Shown one piece after another: positions 1 to 9,083 of a stretch of DNA of 64,000 bases (positions are counted from its first letter, which is position 1; every line of letters begins with the position of its first letter). The DNA is from Bradyrhizobiaceae bacterium (GTDB taxonomy: Bacteria; Pseudomonadota; Alphaproteobacteria; Rhizobiales; Xanthobacteraceae). The notes under the pieces are model-generated. The model did no database searches and was not told where the DNA came from. It was given only the letters and a program-made list of their open reading frames with translations. The position numbers and the translations under genes are program-made. The stretch covers positions 1-64,000 of the forward strand of contig CANKHJ010000001.1 in the NCBI GenBank assembly GCA_947481635.1, given 5' to 3'.

Positions 1-91
1 CCATGAGCGCGGACAAACTGAGCGCGTCAGTAAGTATATCAGGGCCAACAAACCGGGCGCAGCGGCAACACATCAGTGTTGGACGCGGTCA

Positions 92-1258
92 TCAGTCCGC
101 AACGGCGGTCAAGCACGCGCCGAAAACGTCATTGTTCGAGGTGCCCACATCATTATTTTTGTTGTATCTTGAGTAGTCGGGCAATAGCTGAAGCAACCGC
201 GTCGCGGAGGCGGTGCGCAACTCTTTCTCGCCCTCTTCGATAATTTGCTTGAGGTAGGATGCCTCGATCGCTCGTGCCACGAGCTGCGTGGGATCGCGAA
301 CGCATATCTTGCCGATCTCGTTCAACGGCAATTTCATCAAAGCAAAAGCCGCCTTAATTGCGCAGGTATGATTGAGCAGTCTGACGGCCGAGGAAGTTGT
401 CTCGGGGGCTCCGATGTCACGTATTGGTCGAACAGCATGTATCGCCGCCATGAGCGCGGCAGGAATCTTGTACTTATGCGATGCGGGATTTCGTTGAAAA
501 CTTTCGTATGCATCCAACAGTAGTCGAGATGACTTCGCTACAAGGATCGCTGCCCCCAACGTATTTTCCATCAAGGGCTCGATTGCTGTTGTCTGGGTGC
601 TTGAGCGTGCCTCGGCGATTGTTGTTGAGATCGCAGTAAAGACGACCGCAACCTGCTCAGCGGCATCGAAGCTTAGATAGTTGTCGGAAGAGGTTAGGGC
701 GACAGCGTGCGGGGCCGGGTTTCGCAACTCCTCAAGTTTCGATTCCTTGAGACGATTTTCCGCTGCTTCATGGCTGAGGTGAAATGCAGATCTTATTTGC
801 TCAGCCGTCGTGTACTTTCGAACCAAATGAATAGGAGCGAGGAACTCAGCTGCAAACAGATGAGCTTCTCTTTCGATTTTAGCGTCGATTGGACGAAGTG
901 TTTCGTAGTCCCTTTTTCGGAAAGGACGTTTTGGATGCTGCAAGATCACATGACCTAGTTCATGTGCAAACGTCCAACGAGCTCGTACCTCGCCGCGCAG
1001 CAGGCCTTCCAACAATCCGCTTCGAAATTTTATTAGCCAAGATTTTGGATACGCTCGTGCCTCCGCGTCAGGAAGCAATGACTCCGGGACGAATTTTATC
1101 TTGAGCCTTGGTAAGGTTGTTTTGAGAACATCCAGGACTTCGAGGAGGTTGGGTGCCACCCGACCATCTACTCGTAAGATTTTTCGAACTATTCGGGCTA
1201 GGCGTACAATGTCTTTGTCAGGGGATGAGGTTTCCTTAGACCTCCGATTGCCTCGCAT
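92..1258 (-). CDS. ImmA/IrrE-type (M78) zinc metallopeptidase
   Basis: A 388-residue protein of the ImmA/IrrE group (peptidase family M78). These zinc proteases usually cut or inactivate a DNA-binding repressor, for example in mobile-element or stress control. The zinc helix HELGH is at residues 99-103, followed by EREAHLFAAEFLAP at about 129-142, which supplies the expected downstream acidic ligand. The last 200 residues have no domain I recognise. The DNA is visibly AT-richer than its surroundings (about 42% GC in bases 121-180), which suggests transfer. No XRE-type repressor partner lies in the 290 bp upstream, and the downstream side is cut off by the window edge. The family call is solid; the target is unknown. 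Confidence 0.82.
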   Translation of the reverse strand: MRGNRRSKETSSPDKDIVRLARIVRKILRVDGRVAPNLLEVLDVLKTTLPRLKIKFVPESLLPDAEARAYPKSWLIKFRSGLLEGLLRGEVRARWTFAHELGHVILQHPKRPFRKRDYETLRPIDAKIEREAHLFAAEFLAPIHLVRKYTTAEQIRSAFHLSHEAAENRLKESKLEELRNPAPHAVALTSSDNYLSFDAAEQVAVVFTAISTTIAEARSSTQTTAIEPLMENTLGAAILVAKSSRLLLDAYESFQRNPASHKYKIPAALMAAIHAVRPIRDIGAPETTSSAVRLLNHTCAIKAAFALMKLPLNEIGKICVRDPTQLVARAIEASYLKQIIEEGEKELRTASATRLLQLLPDYSRYNKNNDVGTSNNDVFGACLTAVAD

Positions 1259-1499
1259 GCAGCATTCTCCGCTACCTATGTCGGTGCACGCATAAAAAGC
1301 GACATCTACGATTTATCCCCCGATACAATCAGCCGACTCAAACGGTAGGCACAACATATAGCGATTCGCTAGTCGTCGCTTGCATATGGATTGTTTGAGT
1401 GGTGGAAAACGCGGCCGACGTGTCATCGTGCTTAGTGCGTTCGGCCCTCAGCTGGTTCAACTCGACCTGATAGCGCTGGGCTGGGGCCGTCTAAAGAAC
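1259..1499. other. Spacer between the ImmA-like gene and nrdJ
   Basis: I see no supported gene here. On the minus strand a stretch of about 50 codons is open (roughly 1310-1480), but it begins right after a stop codon, has no good start and matches nothing I recognise. It may be decayed coding DNA. Base composition is mixed and shifts to normal high GC towards nrdJ, so the edge of a transferred segment probably lies here. Confidence 0.4.
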
Positions 1500-1523
1500 A
1501 AAGGCCGGGTTACCCCGGCCTTT
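1500..1523 (-). terminator. Rho-independent terminator of nrdJ
   Basis: A 10-bp perfect stem (AAAGGCCGGG with CCCGGCCTTT) closes a 4-base loop. On the minus strand it is followed by the T-rich run TTTGTTCTTTAG minus its first bases. It lies about 22 bp beyond the nrdJ stop codon, as expected for an intrinsic terminator. Confidence 0.85.
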
Positions 1524-1545
1524 GGCTGGTTCGATTGAACTAAGA

Positions 1546-4500
1546 TTACGAACACCCCGTCGTGCTGCCGCACGTGTCGCACTTCATGCAGGTGCCGTTG
1601 CGCACCAAAGTGAAATTGGCGCATTCGCCGCACATCTCGCCTTCGTAGCCCTTGGCCTTGGCTTCCTTGCGGCGCTCATTTGCGAGCGCGCGCGGATCGG
1701 CTTTGGCTTCGACATATTCCTCGGGCTGCGCCCAGGGGAGACGCTCGAGCTTCTCGGTCGGCGAGAGCTTGGCTTCCGGCTCGGACTTGAGCGCGGTGGC
1801 GCCGAACGCAGTCACATTCGAGCCGCTGCTGCGGGCTTCGCTGACTTGCGGGCCGGCGCCGCCACCCTGCATCACCTGGAGCTTGTCGGTGCGCGAGCGG
1901 GTGAGGCCCTTCGAGAGATAGCGCTGCGAGCCCTCGGCCGGCTCGCGGCCTTCGGATTCGCCTTTGCCGAGCGCGTCGAACGAGCCTTCGCTCGGGTCGA
2001 CATGGGCGAGGTCGAAGCGTTCCATGTAAGAGATCGCGAGTTCACGGAACACGTAGTCGAGGATCGAGGTCGCGTATTTGATGGTCTCGTTGCCCTGCAC
2101 CGGACCCTGCGGCTCGAACCGCGTGAAGGTGAAGGCGTCGACATATTCGTCGAGCGGCACGCCGTATTGCAGCCCGAGCGAGATCGCGATCGCGAAGTTG
2201 TTGAGGAGCGAGCGGAGCGCCGCGCCTTCCTTGTGCATGTCGATGAAAATCTCGCCGAGCCGGCCGTCGTCATATTCGCCGGTGCGCAGATAGACCTTGT
2301 GGCCGCCGACCACCGCCTTCTGGGTATAACCCTTGCGGCGGCCGGGAAGCTTTTCGCGCTCGCGCATCACCACGATGCGCTCCACCACCTTCTCGGTGAT
2401 GCGCTCGGCCAAGGCCGCGACGCGCGAGGCCTGCGGCCGGTCGATGAAGGTCTCGACAGCATCCATGTCCTCATCGTCCTCGTCGGCGATGAGCTGCGAG
2501 TTCAGCGGCTGCGACAGCTTCGAGCCATCGCGGTAGAGCGCGTTGGCCTTGAGCGCGAGCTTCCAGGAGAGGAGGTAGGCGGACTTGCAATCCTCCACGG
2601 TCGCGTCATTCGGCATGTTGATGGTCTTGGAGATCGCCCCCGAGATGAAGGGCTGCGCCGCCGCCATCATGCGGATATGGCTCTCGACCGAGAGGAAGCG
2701 CTTGCCGATCTTGCCGCACGGGTTGGCGCAATCGAATACCGAATAATGCTCGGCCTTGAGATGCGGCGCGCCTTCCACGGTCATCGCGCCGCAGACATGG
2801 ATGTTAGCGGCTTCGATTTCGCGCTTGGTGAAGCCGAGATGCGCCAACAGGTCGAAGGAGGAGGCATTCAGCGTCTCGGCCGGGATGCCCAGCGTCTTGA
2901 CGCAATATTCCTCGCCCAGCGTCCACTTGTTGAACACGAACTTGATGTCGAACGCGGTCGGCAGCGCCTGCTCGATCTTTTCGATCGCCTCTGGCGTGAA
3001 GCCCTTCTGCTTCAGCGTGGTGTGGTTGATCGCGGGCGCCTGAGCCAGCGTGCCGTGGCCGAGCGCATAGACCTCGATCTCGGCAATGTCCGCGACGCTG
3101 TAGCCAAGGACGCGCAAGGCTTCCGGCACTGCGCGGTTGATGATCTTCCAATAGCCGCCGCCGGCGAGCTTCTTGAACTTGACCAGCGCGAAGTCCGGCT
3201 CGATGCCGGTGGTGTCGCAATCCATCACCAGGCCGATCGTGCCGGTCGGCGCGATCACCGAGGCCTGCGCGTTGCGATAGCCATGCTCCTCGCCGAGCGC
3301 GAGCGCGCGGTCCCACGCCTTGGTGGCGTGCGCGATCAGTTCCGGATAATTGCCGACCGCCGCAAGGCAGGCCTTGTGATCGAGCGGCACCGGCGGCTGC
3401 GCCAGCTTGTCATAGCCGGTGCGCTCGCCATGCGCGGCGCGGCGATGGTTGCGGATCACGCGCAGCATGTGCTCGCGGTTCTTCTTGTAGCCCGGGAAGG
3501 TCCCGAGCCGCGACGCCATCTCGGCCGATGTGGCGTAGGACACGCCGGTCATGATCGCGGTGAGCGCCCCGCAGATCGCGCGGCCGGCGTCCGAGTCATA
3601 CGCGATGCCGGACGACATCAGCAGGCCGCCGACATTGGCATAGCCAAGGCCGAGCGTGCGGTATTCATACGAGAGTTGCGCGATTTCCTTGGAGGGGAAT
3701 TGCGCCATCATCACCGAGATTTCGAGCACCACGGTCCAAAGCCGCACAGCGTGCTCATAGCCCTCGATGTCGAAAGTGCCGGCTTGGCGCGTCGAACCTG
3801 CGGCCGCCGCGAGCGAGGAGGGCGTGTAGAAGGCGAGCAGGTTCATCGACGCGAGATTGCAGGCGGTATCGTCGAGGAACATGTATTCCGAGCACGGATT
3901 GCTGCCGCGGATCGGACCCGATGCCGGGCAGGTGTGCCAGTCATTCACGGTGGTGTGGTATTGCAGGCCCGGATCGGCGGACGCCCAGGCGGCGTGGCCG
4001 ATCTTCTCCCACAAGTCCGTGGCCTTGTAGGTCTTGGCGATCTTCTTGCTGGTGCGCCAGTGGGTGTCCCAGTTCGCATCCGACTCGACGGCTTTCAGGA
4101 ACTCGTCGTTGACGCGCACCGAGTTGTTCGAGTTCTGGCCCGATACCGTGAGATAGGCGTCGCTGTCCCAATCGGTGTCGTAGATCGGGAAGTCGATGTC
4201 GGTATAGCCCTGCTTGGCGAACTGCATCACGCGCTTGATGTAGTTGTCCGGCACGGCGTTGCGGCGCGCCGCCTTGATCTCGCGGCGCAGCACCGGGTTC
4301 TTGTCCGGATCGAAGCAATCGTCGCCCGAGCCCTCGCAATTCACGCAGGCGCGCATGATCGCCTTGAGGTGGCGCTGGTTGATCTTCGAGCCGGTCACCA
4401 AGGCGGCGACCTTCTGCTCTTCGATCACCTTCCAGTCGATGAATTTCTCGATGTCGGGATGATCGACGTCGACGATCACCATCTTCGCCGCGCGGCGCGT

Positions 4501-5319
4501 GGTGCCGCCCGACTTGATCGCGCCCGCAGCGCGGTCGCCGATCTTGAGGAAGCTCATCAGGCCGGACGAGCGGCCGCCGCCGGAGAGCTTCTCGCCATCG
4601 CCGCGCAGGTTCGAGAAGTTGGTGCCGGTGCCGGAGCCGTATTTGAACAGCCGCGCCTCGCGCACCCACAGGTCCATGATGCCGCCCTCATTGACGAGGT
4701 CGTCACCGATCGACTGGATGAAGCAGGCATGCGGCTGCGGATGCTCATAGGCCGACTTGGAGCGCGCCACCTTGCCGGTCTTGAAGTCGACGAAATAATG
4801 GCCCTGGCTCGGGCCGTCGATGCCATAAGCCCAATGCAGGCCGGTGTTGAACCATTGCGGCGAGTTCGGCGCCGACATCTGCTTCGCCAGCATATAGACA
4901 TGCTCGTCGAAGAAAGCGCGCGCATCGGCCTCGCTGTCGAAATAGCCGCCCTTCCAGCCCCAATAGGTCCAGGTGCCGGCCAGCCGCTCGAACACCTGCT
5001 TCGAGGAGGTCTCACCGATATTGCGTTCCTTCTCCGGCAGGGCCGCAAGCGCCTGCTCGTCGGGCACCGAACGCCACAGCCAGGAGGGGATGGTGGATTC
5101 TTCGAATTTCTTCAGCCGCGCTGGTAGTCCAGCCTTGCGGAAATATTTCTGGGCAATGACGTCGGCGGCAACCTGCGACCACGCGGTGGGGACCTCGACA
5201 TTCTCAGCCTTGAACACCACCGAGCCGTCAGGATTCCTGATCTCGCTGGTGGTCAGGCGGAATTCGATGTCCGCGTAAGGTGACTGGCCTTCGGTGGTAA
5301 AGCGCCGCTCAATCCGCAT
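1546..5319 (-). CDS. nrdJ: Vitamin B12-dependent ribonucleotide reductase (class II)
   Basis: A 1257-residue class II ribonucleotide reductase that converts ribonucleotides to deoxyribonucleotides using adenosylcobalamin, with or without oxygen. The length fits the large alphaproteobacterial NrdJ form. Visible marks are the N-terminal catalytic barrel region ([37 protein letters not shown] in the middle, characteristic of the active-site cysteine strand), and a cysteine-rich C-terminus ([15 protein letters not shown]) that probably carries the redox-active or zinc-binding cysteines. The chosen ATG follows AGGGGC at a suitable distance; an upstream ATG seven bases earlier is out of frame. The gene stands alone, with a terminator behind it and an unusual hairpin-rich region ahead of it. 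Confidence 0.95.
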   Translation of the reverse strand: MRIERRFTTEGQSPYADIEFRLTTSEIRNPDGSVVFKAENVEVPTAWSQVAADVIAQKYFRKAGLPARLKKFEESTIPSWLWRSVPDEQALAALPEKERNIGETSSKQVFERLAGTWTYWGWKGGYFDSEADARAFFDEHVYMLAKQMSAPNSPQWFNTGLHWAYGIDGPSQGHYFVDFKTGKVARSKSAYEHPQPHACFIQSIGDDLVNEGGIMDLWVREARLFKYGSGTGTNFSNLRGDGEKLSGGGRSSGLMSFLKIGDRAAGAIKSGGTTRRAAKMVIVDVDHPDIEKFIDWKVIEEQKVAALVTGSKINQRHLKAIMRACVNCEGSGDDCFDPDKNPVLRREIKAARRNAVPDNYIKRVMQFAKQGYTDIDFPIYDTDWDSDAYLTVSGQNSNNSVRVNDEFLKAVESDANWDTHWRTSKKIAKTYKATDLWEKIGHAAWASADPGLQYHTTVNDWHTCPASGPIRGSNPCSEYMFLDDTACNLASMNLLAFYTPSSLAAAAGSTRQAGTFDIEGYEHAVRLWTVVLEISVMMAQFPSKEIAQLSYEYRTLGLGYANVGGLLMSSGIAYDSDAGRAICGALTAIMTGVSYATSAEMASRLGTFPGYKKNREHMLRVIRNHRRAAHGERTGYDKLAQPPVPLDHKACLAAVGNYPELIAHATKAWDRALALGEEHGYRNAQASVIAPTGTIGLVMDCDTTGIEPDFALVKFKKLAGGGYWKIINRAVPEALRVLGYSVADIAEIEVYALGHGTLAQAPAINHTTLKQKGFTPEAIEKIEQALPTAFDIKFVFNKWTLGEEYCVKTLGIPAETLNASSFDLLAHLGFTKREIEAANIHVCGAMTVEGAPHLKAEHYSVFDCANPCGKIGKRFLSVESHIRMMAAAQPFISGAISKTINMPNDATVEDCKSAYLLSWKLALKANALYRDGSKLSQPLNSQLIADEDDEDMDAVETFIDRPQASRVAALAERITEKVVERIVVMREREKLPGRRKGYTQKAVVGGHKVYLRTGEYDDGRLGEIFIDMHKEGAALRSLLNNFAIAISLGLQYGVPLDEYVDAFTFTRFEPQGPVQGNETIKYATSILDYVFRELAISYMERFDLAHVDPSEGSFDALGKGESEGREPAEGSQRYLSKGLTRSRTDKLQVMQGGGAGPQVSEARSSGSNVTAFGATALKSEPEAKLSPTEKLERLPWAQPEEYVEAKADPRALANERRKEAKAKGYEGEMCGECANFTLVRNGTCMKCDTCGSTTGCS

Positions 5320-5390
5320 CGTTCATGCCCCTTTTTGGCCGACGGCCGCAGGGAAACGTCCCCCGCATATATAAGCCCTCGACTCATGTT

Positions 5391-5640
5391 CCGCGAACGC
5401 GGCTGGCCTCAGCCGCGCCCATGCTTCCGTCAGTTCCGTTTCGCCTCGGTCCGGGACTGCGTGGCCCCAGCTCCTGTTGCGACGCCCCGGGGACCGCTCT
5501 CCGTCCCCGTGACACGAGTCCACGCATGCTGAGCCGGATCCTGGCTCGGCGGCGGGGTCGCACCCTTCCTGGGAGAGCGTCCGGGCTGACTGGAAACAAC
5601 CGCGCCGAACGATCTGAAGGCTAGGGGGAGCCCTGCCGTC
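5391..5640 (-). promoter_or_regulatory. Hairpin-rich upstream region (possible leader RNA) of nrdJ
   Basis: About 250 bp directly upstream of nrdJ has no credible gene but several inverted repeats: 5399-5405/5410-5416 (7 bp), 5489-5494/5503-5508 (GGGGAC/GTCCCC), 5531-5535/5543-5547 (GAGCC/GGCTC), and a long-range pair 5458-5464/5520-5526 (TGCGTGG/CCACGCA) that encloses the GGGGAC hairpin. This nesting suggests a folded RNA read towards nrdJ. It has fragments that recall a cobalamin riboswitch (GGAA-GGGTGCGACCCC, GCAAC) but not the B12 box in the right place, so I do not call it one. It could also be an independent small RNA. Confidence 0.4.
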
Positions 5641-5937
5641 CGTCAAGCTGTAGGGGAAAGGATTTAACGAACCAACTACATGTGGGGAGAGCGGGGAAAG
5701 AATCACTGGGGGAGGCCAGAAGTATCGATGATTCCAGGCTTCCGTAAAAGCCTGTGGAGGTAACGGCTCGGACACAAAACCGTCGTCAAGCGAGAAATTT
5801 GAGACCCGCCATTGCAATTTGAGACCGGAGCGGACCCTGGCACCTCTCCGCTGGGCGGAAACAGGCCTGGATTGCAACTTACCGACGTAGAACCCGGCCT
5901 CCGACCGACCAGCGGTCGAAGAATCAGACGAGAATTA
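5641..5937. repeat. Gene-free spacer with short direct repeats, possible IS-end remnant
   Basis: No supported gene. The 11-mer AATTTGAGACC occurs twice with a 20-bp period, at 5796-5806 and 5816-5826. Short tandem motifs of this sort occur at the ends of IS21-family elements, but no istA/istB coding sequence is present, so this is at most a solitary remnant. That origin is a guess. Confidence 0.25.
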
Positions 5938-5979
5938 CGGGGACATTGATTACCCACATATTTGGGGCGTCCCCGTTTT
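5938..5979 (+). terminator. CGGGGAC/GTCCCCG inverted repeat, terminator-like
   Basis: A 7-bp perfect stem (5938-5944 with 5969-5975) flanks a 24-base loop and is followed by TTTT on the plus strand. It may be a weak terminator or a REP-like palindrome associated with RAYT-type mobile elements; the loop is long for a terminator. It lies 38 bp beyond the end of the sigma factor gene, which runs on the opposite strand. Confidence 0.3.
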
Positions 5980-6017
5980 CCCCAATGTCACCGCGGCGCA
6001 CTGGCAGGCCGGGGCTC

Positions 6018-6899
6018 TCAGCCCAGCAGCTCCAGCAATGCGCCCTCCATGGCGTAGGGTGCATAGCGGAAATCCCGGATGCTGATCAGCCCGTCCGGCG
6101 TCCAGTCCAGCACCACCAGATAGGCCGCGGTCGCCGGATCCTGCACCAGCGCTGCGGGACGCCCTTCCAGCATTGCCGGCGTGAAGCGCCAGGTCGGGTT
6201 CTTGTCGTAATTGGTGAAATAGGCGCCGACCTGTTTGCGGCCACGCAGGCGGAGCCGCGCGACGAGATCGAGCCGGACATCATCCGCCAGCATGTCGCGG
6301 ACTGCATCGAAGTCGCGCGCATTGAAGCGATCGACGTAGGAGACGAGCCGCGCGCGATCGGCCGCCGCGAGCGGAGCCGGCCGATCACGGTCTGGCGCGA
6401 GGGCCAATTCGCGTAAGCGCGCGCGGCCGCGATGCAGCGCGGCCTTGATCGCGGGGATCGTGGTTCCGGTGGCGTCGCCGATCTCCTCCAGCGAATAACC
6501 CAGCACGTCGCTCAGGATCACGCTGCTGCGCTGCGCCACCGGCAGATGCATGAAGGTGCCCAGGCTTGCGGCGACCGCCTGGCGCGCGTCGGCGGCGTCG
6601 TCCGGGTCGGCGATCATGTCCGGATCCTTATCGGTGAGCGCGGCGGCGATGCGCGCGCGGCGGCGCAGGAAATCCAGCGCCGCATTGTGCGCGATGCGAA
6701 ACAGCCAGCCTTCCGGATTGGCGATCGCGCCGGATTGCGGGAAGGCTTCGATCGCCTTGATCAAGGCGTCCTGCAGCACGTCTTCGCCGTCGATCACCGA
6801 GCCGGTCATGCGCGCGCAATAGCGATGCAGCTTCGGCCGCAGTTCGGCGAGCAGCCGCTCGAAAGTCGCGCGGGCGTCCGGATTTCCGACCTCGCTCAT
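6018..6899 (-). CDS. ECF sigma factor with C-terminal SnoaL-like domain
   Basis: A 293-residue extracytoplasmic-function sigma-70 factor that would direct RNA polymerase to a specific promoter set. Region 2 is at about residues 10-80 (DVLQDALIKAIEAF; NPEGWLFRIAHNAALDFLRR) and region 4 at about 110-165 (LSDVLGYSLEEIGDATG, with the helix-turn-helix then AALHRGRARLRE). The last 110 residues (VDRFNARDFDAVRDMLADDV onward) look like a SnoaL/NTF2-type domain, as in ECF groups whose fused tail replaces a separate anti-sigma factor. The small gene 58 bp upstream on the same strand is probably co-transcribed. No anti-sigma gene is nearby. The target promoters are unknown. Confidence 0.87.
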   Translation of the reverse strand: MSEVGNPDARATFERLLAELRPKLHRYCARMTGSVIDGEDVLQDALIKAIEAFPQSGAIANPEGWLFRIAHNAALDFLRRRARIAAALTDKDPDMIADPDDAADARQAVAASLGTFMHLPVAQRSSVILSDVLGYSLEEIGDATGTTIPAIKAALHRGRARLRELALAPDRDRPAPLAAADRARLVSYVDRFNARDFDAVRDMLADDVRLDLVARLRLRGRKQVGAYFTNYDKNPTWRFTPAMLEGRPAALVQDPATAAYLVVLDWTPDGLISIRDFRYAPYAMEGALLELLG

Positions 6900-6957
6900 C
6901 GGGGCGCGATCCGCGCGCCGATGAGACGATGACCGCGATGGGTTTCTGGCCGCTGCA

Positions 6958-7263
6958 TCATGGCGCGAGCATGCGGTAGTTTCCTACGATCGTCACATCG
7001 TTTGTCTGGGTCGGCGGCGCCTCGATCCGGTCTCTGACGCCGGAGACATAAGCTCGGAACGAGTCGAGCTGGGTGATCGGATTGACGCCGTCGCCATCCG
7101 TGATGGTGAAATGAACATAGGAGCCGTCGCCGAGCTTCAGGGTGAGATAGCGCACGCCGTCCACCGGCTTGGCGTGCAGTTCCTGAAACACGTTCTCGAG
7201 CAGCTTGGTATTCTCGGCAATCGCTGCGGGCTTGGCTTTGTAATGCACGACGGTCTGTTTCAT
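6958..7263 (-). CDS. Small uncharacterised protein, possibly ABM-like fold
   Basis: A 101-residue protein. The start at 7263 is preferred over longer versions because AGGAG lies six bases upstream of it. The pattern HYKAKPAAIAENTKLLENVF, then VRYLTLKLGDGSYVHF, resembles dimeric alpha-beta barrel (antibiotic-biosynthesis-monooxygenase-like) proteins, in which a strand is followed by a long helix with E/N residues. No catalytic residues are evident. It lies just upstream of the ECF sigma gene on the same strand, so the two are likely an operon and the protein may be part of that regulatory circuit. The fold is inferred from residue pattern only. Confidence 0.6.
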   Translation of the reverse strand: MKQTVVHYKAKPAAIAENTKLLENVFQELHAKPVDGVRYLTLKLGDGSYVHFTITDGDGVNPITQLDSFRAYVSGVRDRIEAPPTQTNDVTIVGNYRMLAP

Positions 7264-7455
7264 GGGACGCTCCTTTGGCGTGGGATAACGGGCAGCTGAC
7301 GCCGCCGGTATCTCCAAGACGATCCGGACCGGCCAAAGGATTCGGTCGATGGAAATTAAATTTTCCGCGTGAGCCCAGTCCCGCCGCGCGGCGTCCGGCC
7401 GGTGTCTGGACAGGCCGGGACCGAACTGGCATGAACCCGCGCAGGGTGCTCCGAC

Positions 7456-7863
7456 ATGAAGACTTTGCTGAAACTCCTGACGTGGTGGAACGGCCAGACG
7501 CTGAACACACAGGTCTGGACCTGGCTCTATGGCGAGGTCGTCGGCGAGGATGAATTCGGCAACCGCTATTACCGCACCAAGGGCGGCAAGATCGACGCGG
7601 CGCTGGGATTCGAGCGCCGCTGGGTGATCTTCGGCGGTTATTCCGAGGCCTCGACCATCCCGCCGTCATGGCATGGCTGGATGCACCACACCGTCGATGT
7701 GCCGCCGACCGAGGAGGTCGTGACGCCGCGCTCATGGTGGAAGCCGCACCGGCCGAATCTCACCGGCACGCCGGCCGCCCATCGCCCGACCGGTTCGACG
7801 CTGGCGCAGGGGCGCCGTCCCAAGGCGACCGGCGATTACAAAGCCTGGGATCCGGGACGCTAG
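7456..7863 (+). CDS. NADH:ubiquinone oxidoreductase accessory subunit NDUFA12 family
   Basis: A 135-residue homologue of mitochondrial complex I subunit NDUFA12 (B17.2). Family marks are the N-terminal [37 protein letters not shown] and the Trp/His segment [13 protein letters not shown]. In alphaproteobacteria this small subunit binds the peripheral arm of respiratory complex I and aids its assembly or stability. The C-terminal 40 residues are Pro/Arg-rich. It is followed by the DUF2155 gene and aat, an arrangement common in this order. A hairpin-like sequence lies directly after the stop. Confidence 0.9.
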   Translation: MKTLLKLLTWWNGQTLNTQVWTWLYGEVVGEDEFGNRYYRTKGGKIDAALGFERRWVIFGGYSEASTIPPSWHGWMHHTVDVPPTEEVVTPRSWWKPHRPNLTGTPAAHRPTGSTLAQGRRPKATGDYKAWDPGR

Positions 7864-7865
7864 GC

Positions 7866-7956
7866 TCCGATCCAAAGGATTGGATCAGAGCTTAGCTCTT
7901 TATTTGAGCATGATCTTTCTCCGAAAACCGGTTCCCACTTTTCGGGATCATGCTCT
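7866..7956. repeat. Hairpin plus GAGCATGATC-type palindromic intergenic repeat
   Basis: A short hairpin (GATCCAA at 7869-7875 with TTGGATC at 7880-7886) follows the NDUFA12 stop. It is followed by an imperfect palindrome at 7906-7956 that begins GAGCATGATC and ends GATCATGCTC, with the core AAACCGGTT. From memory, palindromes of this form recur in intergenic DNA of Bradyrhizobium relatives. It could act as a transcript 3' end. Confidence 0.65.
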
Positions 7957-8031
7957 ACCGTCCGTCGCTCCCAAGGGGATGACGCGGAACCGCCCTTCCA
8001 CTGCCGTATTCCTCATGTTAACCGGCCAGGG

Positions 8032-8913
8032 ATGGGCAAATTCTCGCTATCGCTGATGTCGGTGGTGCTGGGCGCTCTGGCGGTGACGCCGGCCGCGGGA
8101 CAGTTCAACACCATTTTCGGCGAGCCGCCGCGTCCTCCGGGAGCGGTGCCGCAGCCGCAGCAACAGTTTCCGCAACAGCAGCAGCAATTCCCGCAGCAGC
8201 AACAGCAGCCGTTTCCGCAGCAGCAACAATTCCCGCAACAGCAGCAGCAATTGCCGCCATCAGCGCCGGCGAGTCTGCCGCAGCAGCAACAGGCGCCGCG
8301 CGGCTCCAGCATCCAGTCGCAGCCGCTGCCGCCGCCTCCGGGCGCAGCTGCGGCTCCGCCGCCGCAACAGCCCGCAGCGCAGCCGCCCGCTGGTGCGTCG
8401 GCCGGTCTGCCGTTGCGCGGCACGCCGCCGGCCGGCGACACCTCGGCGCAACCGGGCGACGAGGTCGTGGTCGAGCCGCCTGCGCAGAAGATCGTCAATA
8501 ACGGCGCGGTGTTTGCCGGGCTCGACAAGATCACCGGGCGCATCATCAGCTTCGAGGTGACCATCGGCGAGACGGTGCAGTTCGGCGCGCTGCAGGTGAC
8601 GCCACGCGCCTGCTACACGCGGCCGCCAACGATGCAGCAGAACACCGACGGCTTTGTCGAGGTCGACGAGGTGACGTTGCAGAGCGAAGTGAAGCGACTG
8701 TTCACCGGCTGGATGTTCACCGCCAGCCCGGGCCTGCACGCGGTGGAGCATCCGATCTACGACGTGTGGCTCACCGACTGCAAATCACCGCAGCAGCCGG
8801 CGATCGCCGCCGCGCCGCCGCCGGAGCAGCCTGCGCCCCGTCCCGCAGCGCGCCCGCCCGCGCCGCGCCCGCAGACGCCGGCCGCGCCCAAGCAACCGCA
8901 ACCGATTCGCTGA
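8032..8913 (+). CDS. DUF2155 exported protein with Gln/Pro-rich low-complexity region
   Basis: A 293-residue secreted or periplasmic protein. Residues 1-23 form a signal peptide (cleavage near TPAAG). Residues about 35-85 are a run of Q-rich repeats of the type FPQQQQ, then Pro/Ala-rich sequence to about 140. The DUF2155 domain follows at about 150-255 (KIVNNGAVFAGLDKITGRI, VQFGALQVTPRACYTRPP, FTGWMFTASPGLHAVEHPIYDVWLTDC), with two cysteines that could form a disulfide. The C-terminus is Pro/Ala-rich again. Its function is unknown. The position after NDUFA12 and before aat is conserved in this group. The Q repeats are prone to length variation. Confidence 0.85.
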   Translation: MGKFSLSLMSVVLGALAVTPAAGQFNTIFGEPPRPPGAVPQPQQQFPQQQQQFPQQQQQPFPQQQQFPQQQQQLPPSAPASLPQQQQAPRGSSIQSQPLPPPPGAAAAPPPQQPAAQPPAGASAGLPLRGTPPAGDTSAQPGDEVVVEPPAQKIVNNGAVFAGLDKITGRIISFEVTIGETVQFGALQVTPRACYTRPPTMQQNTDGFVEVDEVTLQSEVKRLFTGWMFTASPGLHAVEHPIYDVWLTDCKSPQQPAIAAAPPPEQPAPRPAARPPAPRPQTPAAPKQPQPIR

Positions 8914-8926
8914 ACTTCCACAGGTT

Positions 8927-9046
8927 GTCACCCCCCGCGAAAGCGGGGGGCCCAGTACGCCGTGCAGAACGATGAGGGCAATGTCCCTCCGGCTTTCTAT
9001 CGATAGGTCACGGAGTACTGGATGCCCCGCTTTCGCGGGGCATGAC
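8927..9046. repeat. Palindromic intergenic repeat, GTCCAGTACTCCGTG family (copy 1)
   Basis: Two GC-rich hairpins (CCCCCCGC-GAAA-GCGGGGGG and GCCCCGC-TTTC-GCGGGGC) flank an inverted pair, CCCAGTACGCCGTG and CACGGAGTACTGG. The same architecture is found at 35205-35294, and partial copies occur near 28790 and 13561. It lies between the convergent DUF2155 and aat genes, where it may also end transcripts. Confidence 0.8.
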
Positions 9047-9083
9047 ACCCGAGAGAGCGGGCATGACAATCGACAGTGTAGAT

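Noticed and set aside
1-91. A short frame starting in the ImmA-like stop codon (ATGA overlap)
   Set aside because: It ends after 17 codons, so it is not a gene.
1522-5127. A 1201-codon open frame on the plus strand opposite nrdJ
   Set aside because: It is the antisense shadow of a well-supported GC-rich gene. Its translation is low-complexity Arg/Ala/Leu with no domain.
5391-5640. Cobalamin riboswitch, RNase P RNA or tmRNA in the nrdJ upstream region
   Set aside because: Short matches exist (GGTGCGACC, GTCCGGGCT) but the core motifs of each family are missing or in the wrong order, and no tmRNA tag codons are seen.
5323-5877. Minus-strand open frame upstream of nrdJ
   Set aside because: Its composition is unlike a protein, it has no start signal, and the DNA is explained better by hairpins.
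8170-8300. CAG/CAA repeat tract as a CRISPR-like or tandem DNA array
   Set aside because: The repeats are in frame and encode the Gln-rich part of the DUF2155 protein; spacers are absent.
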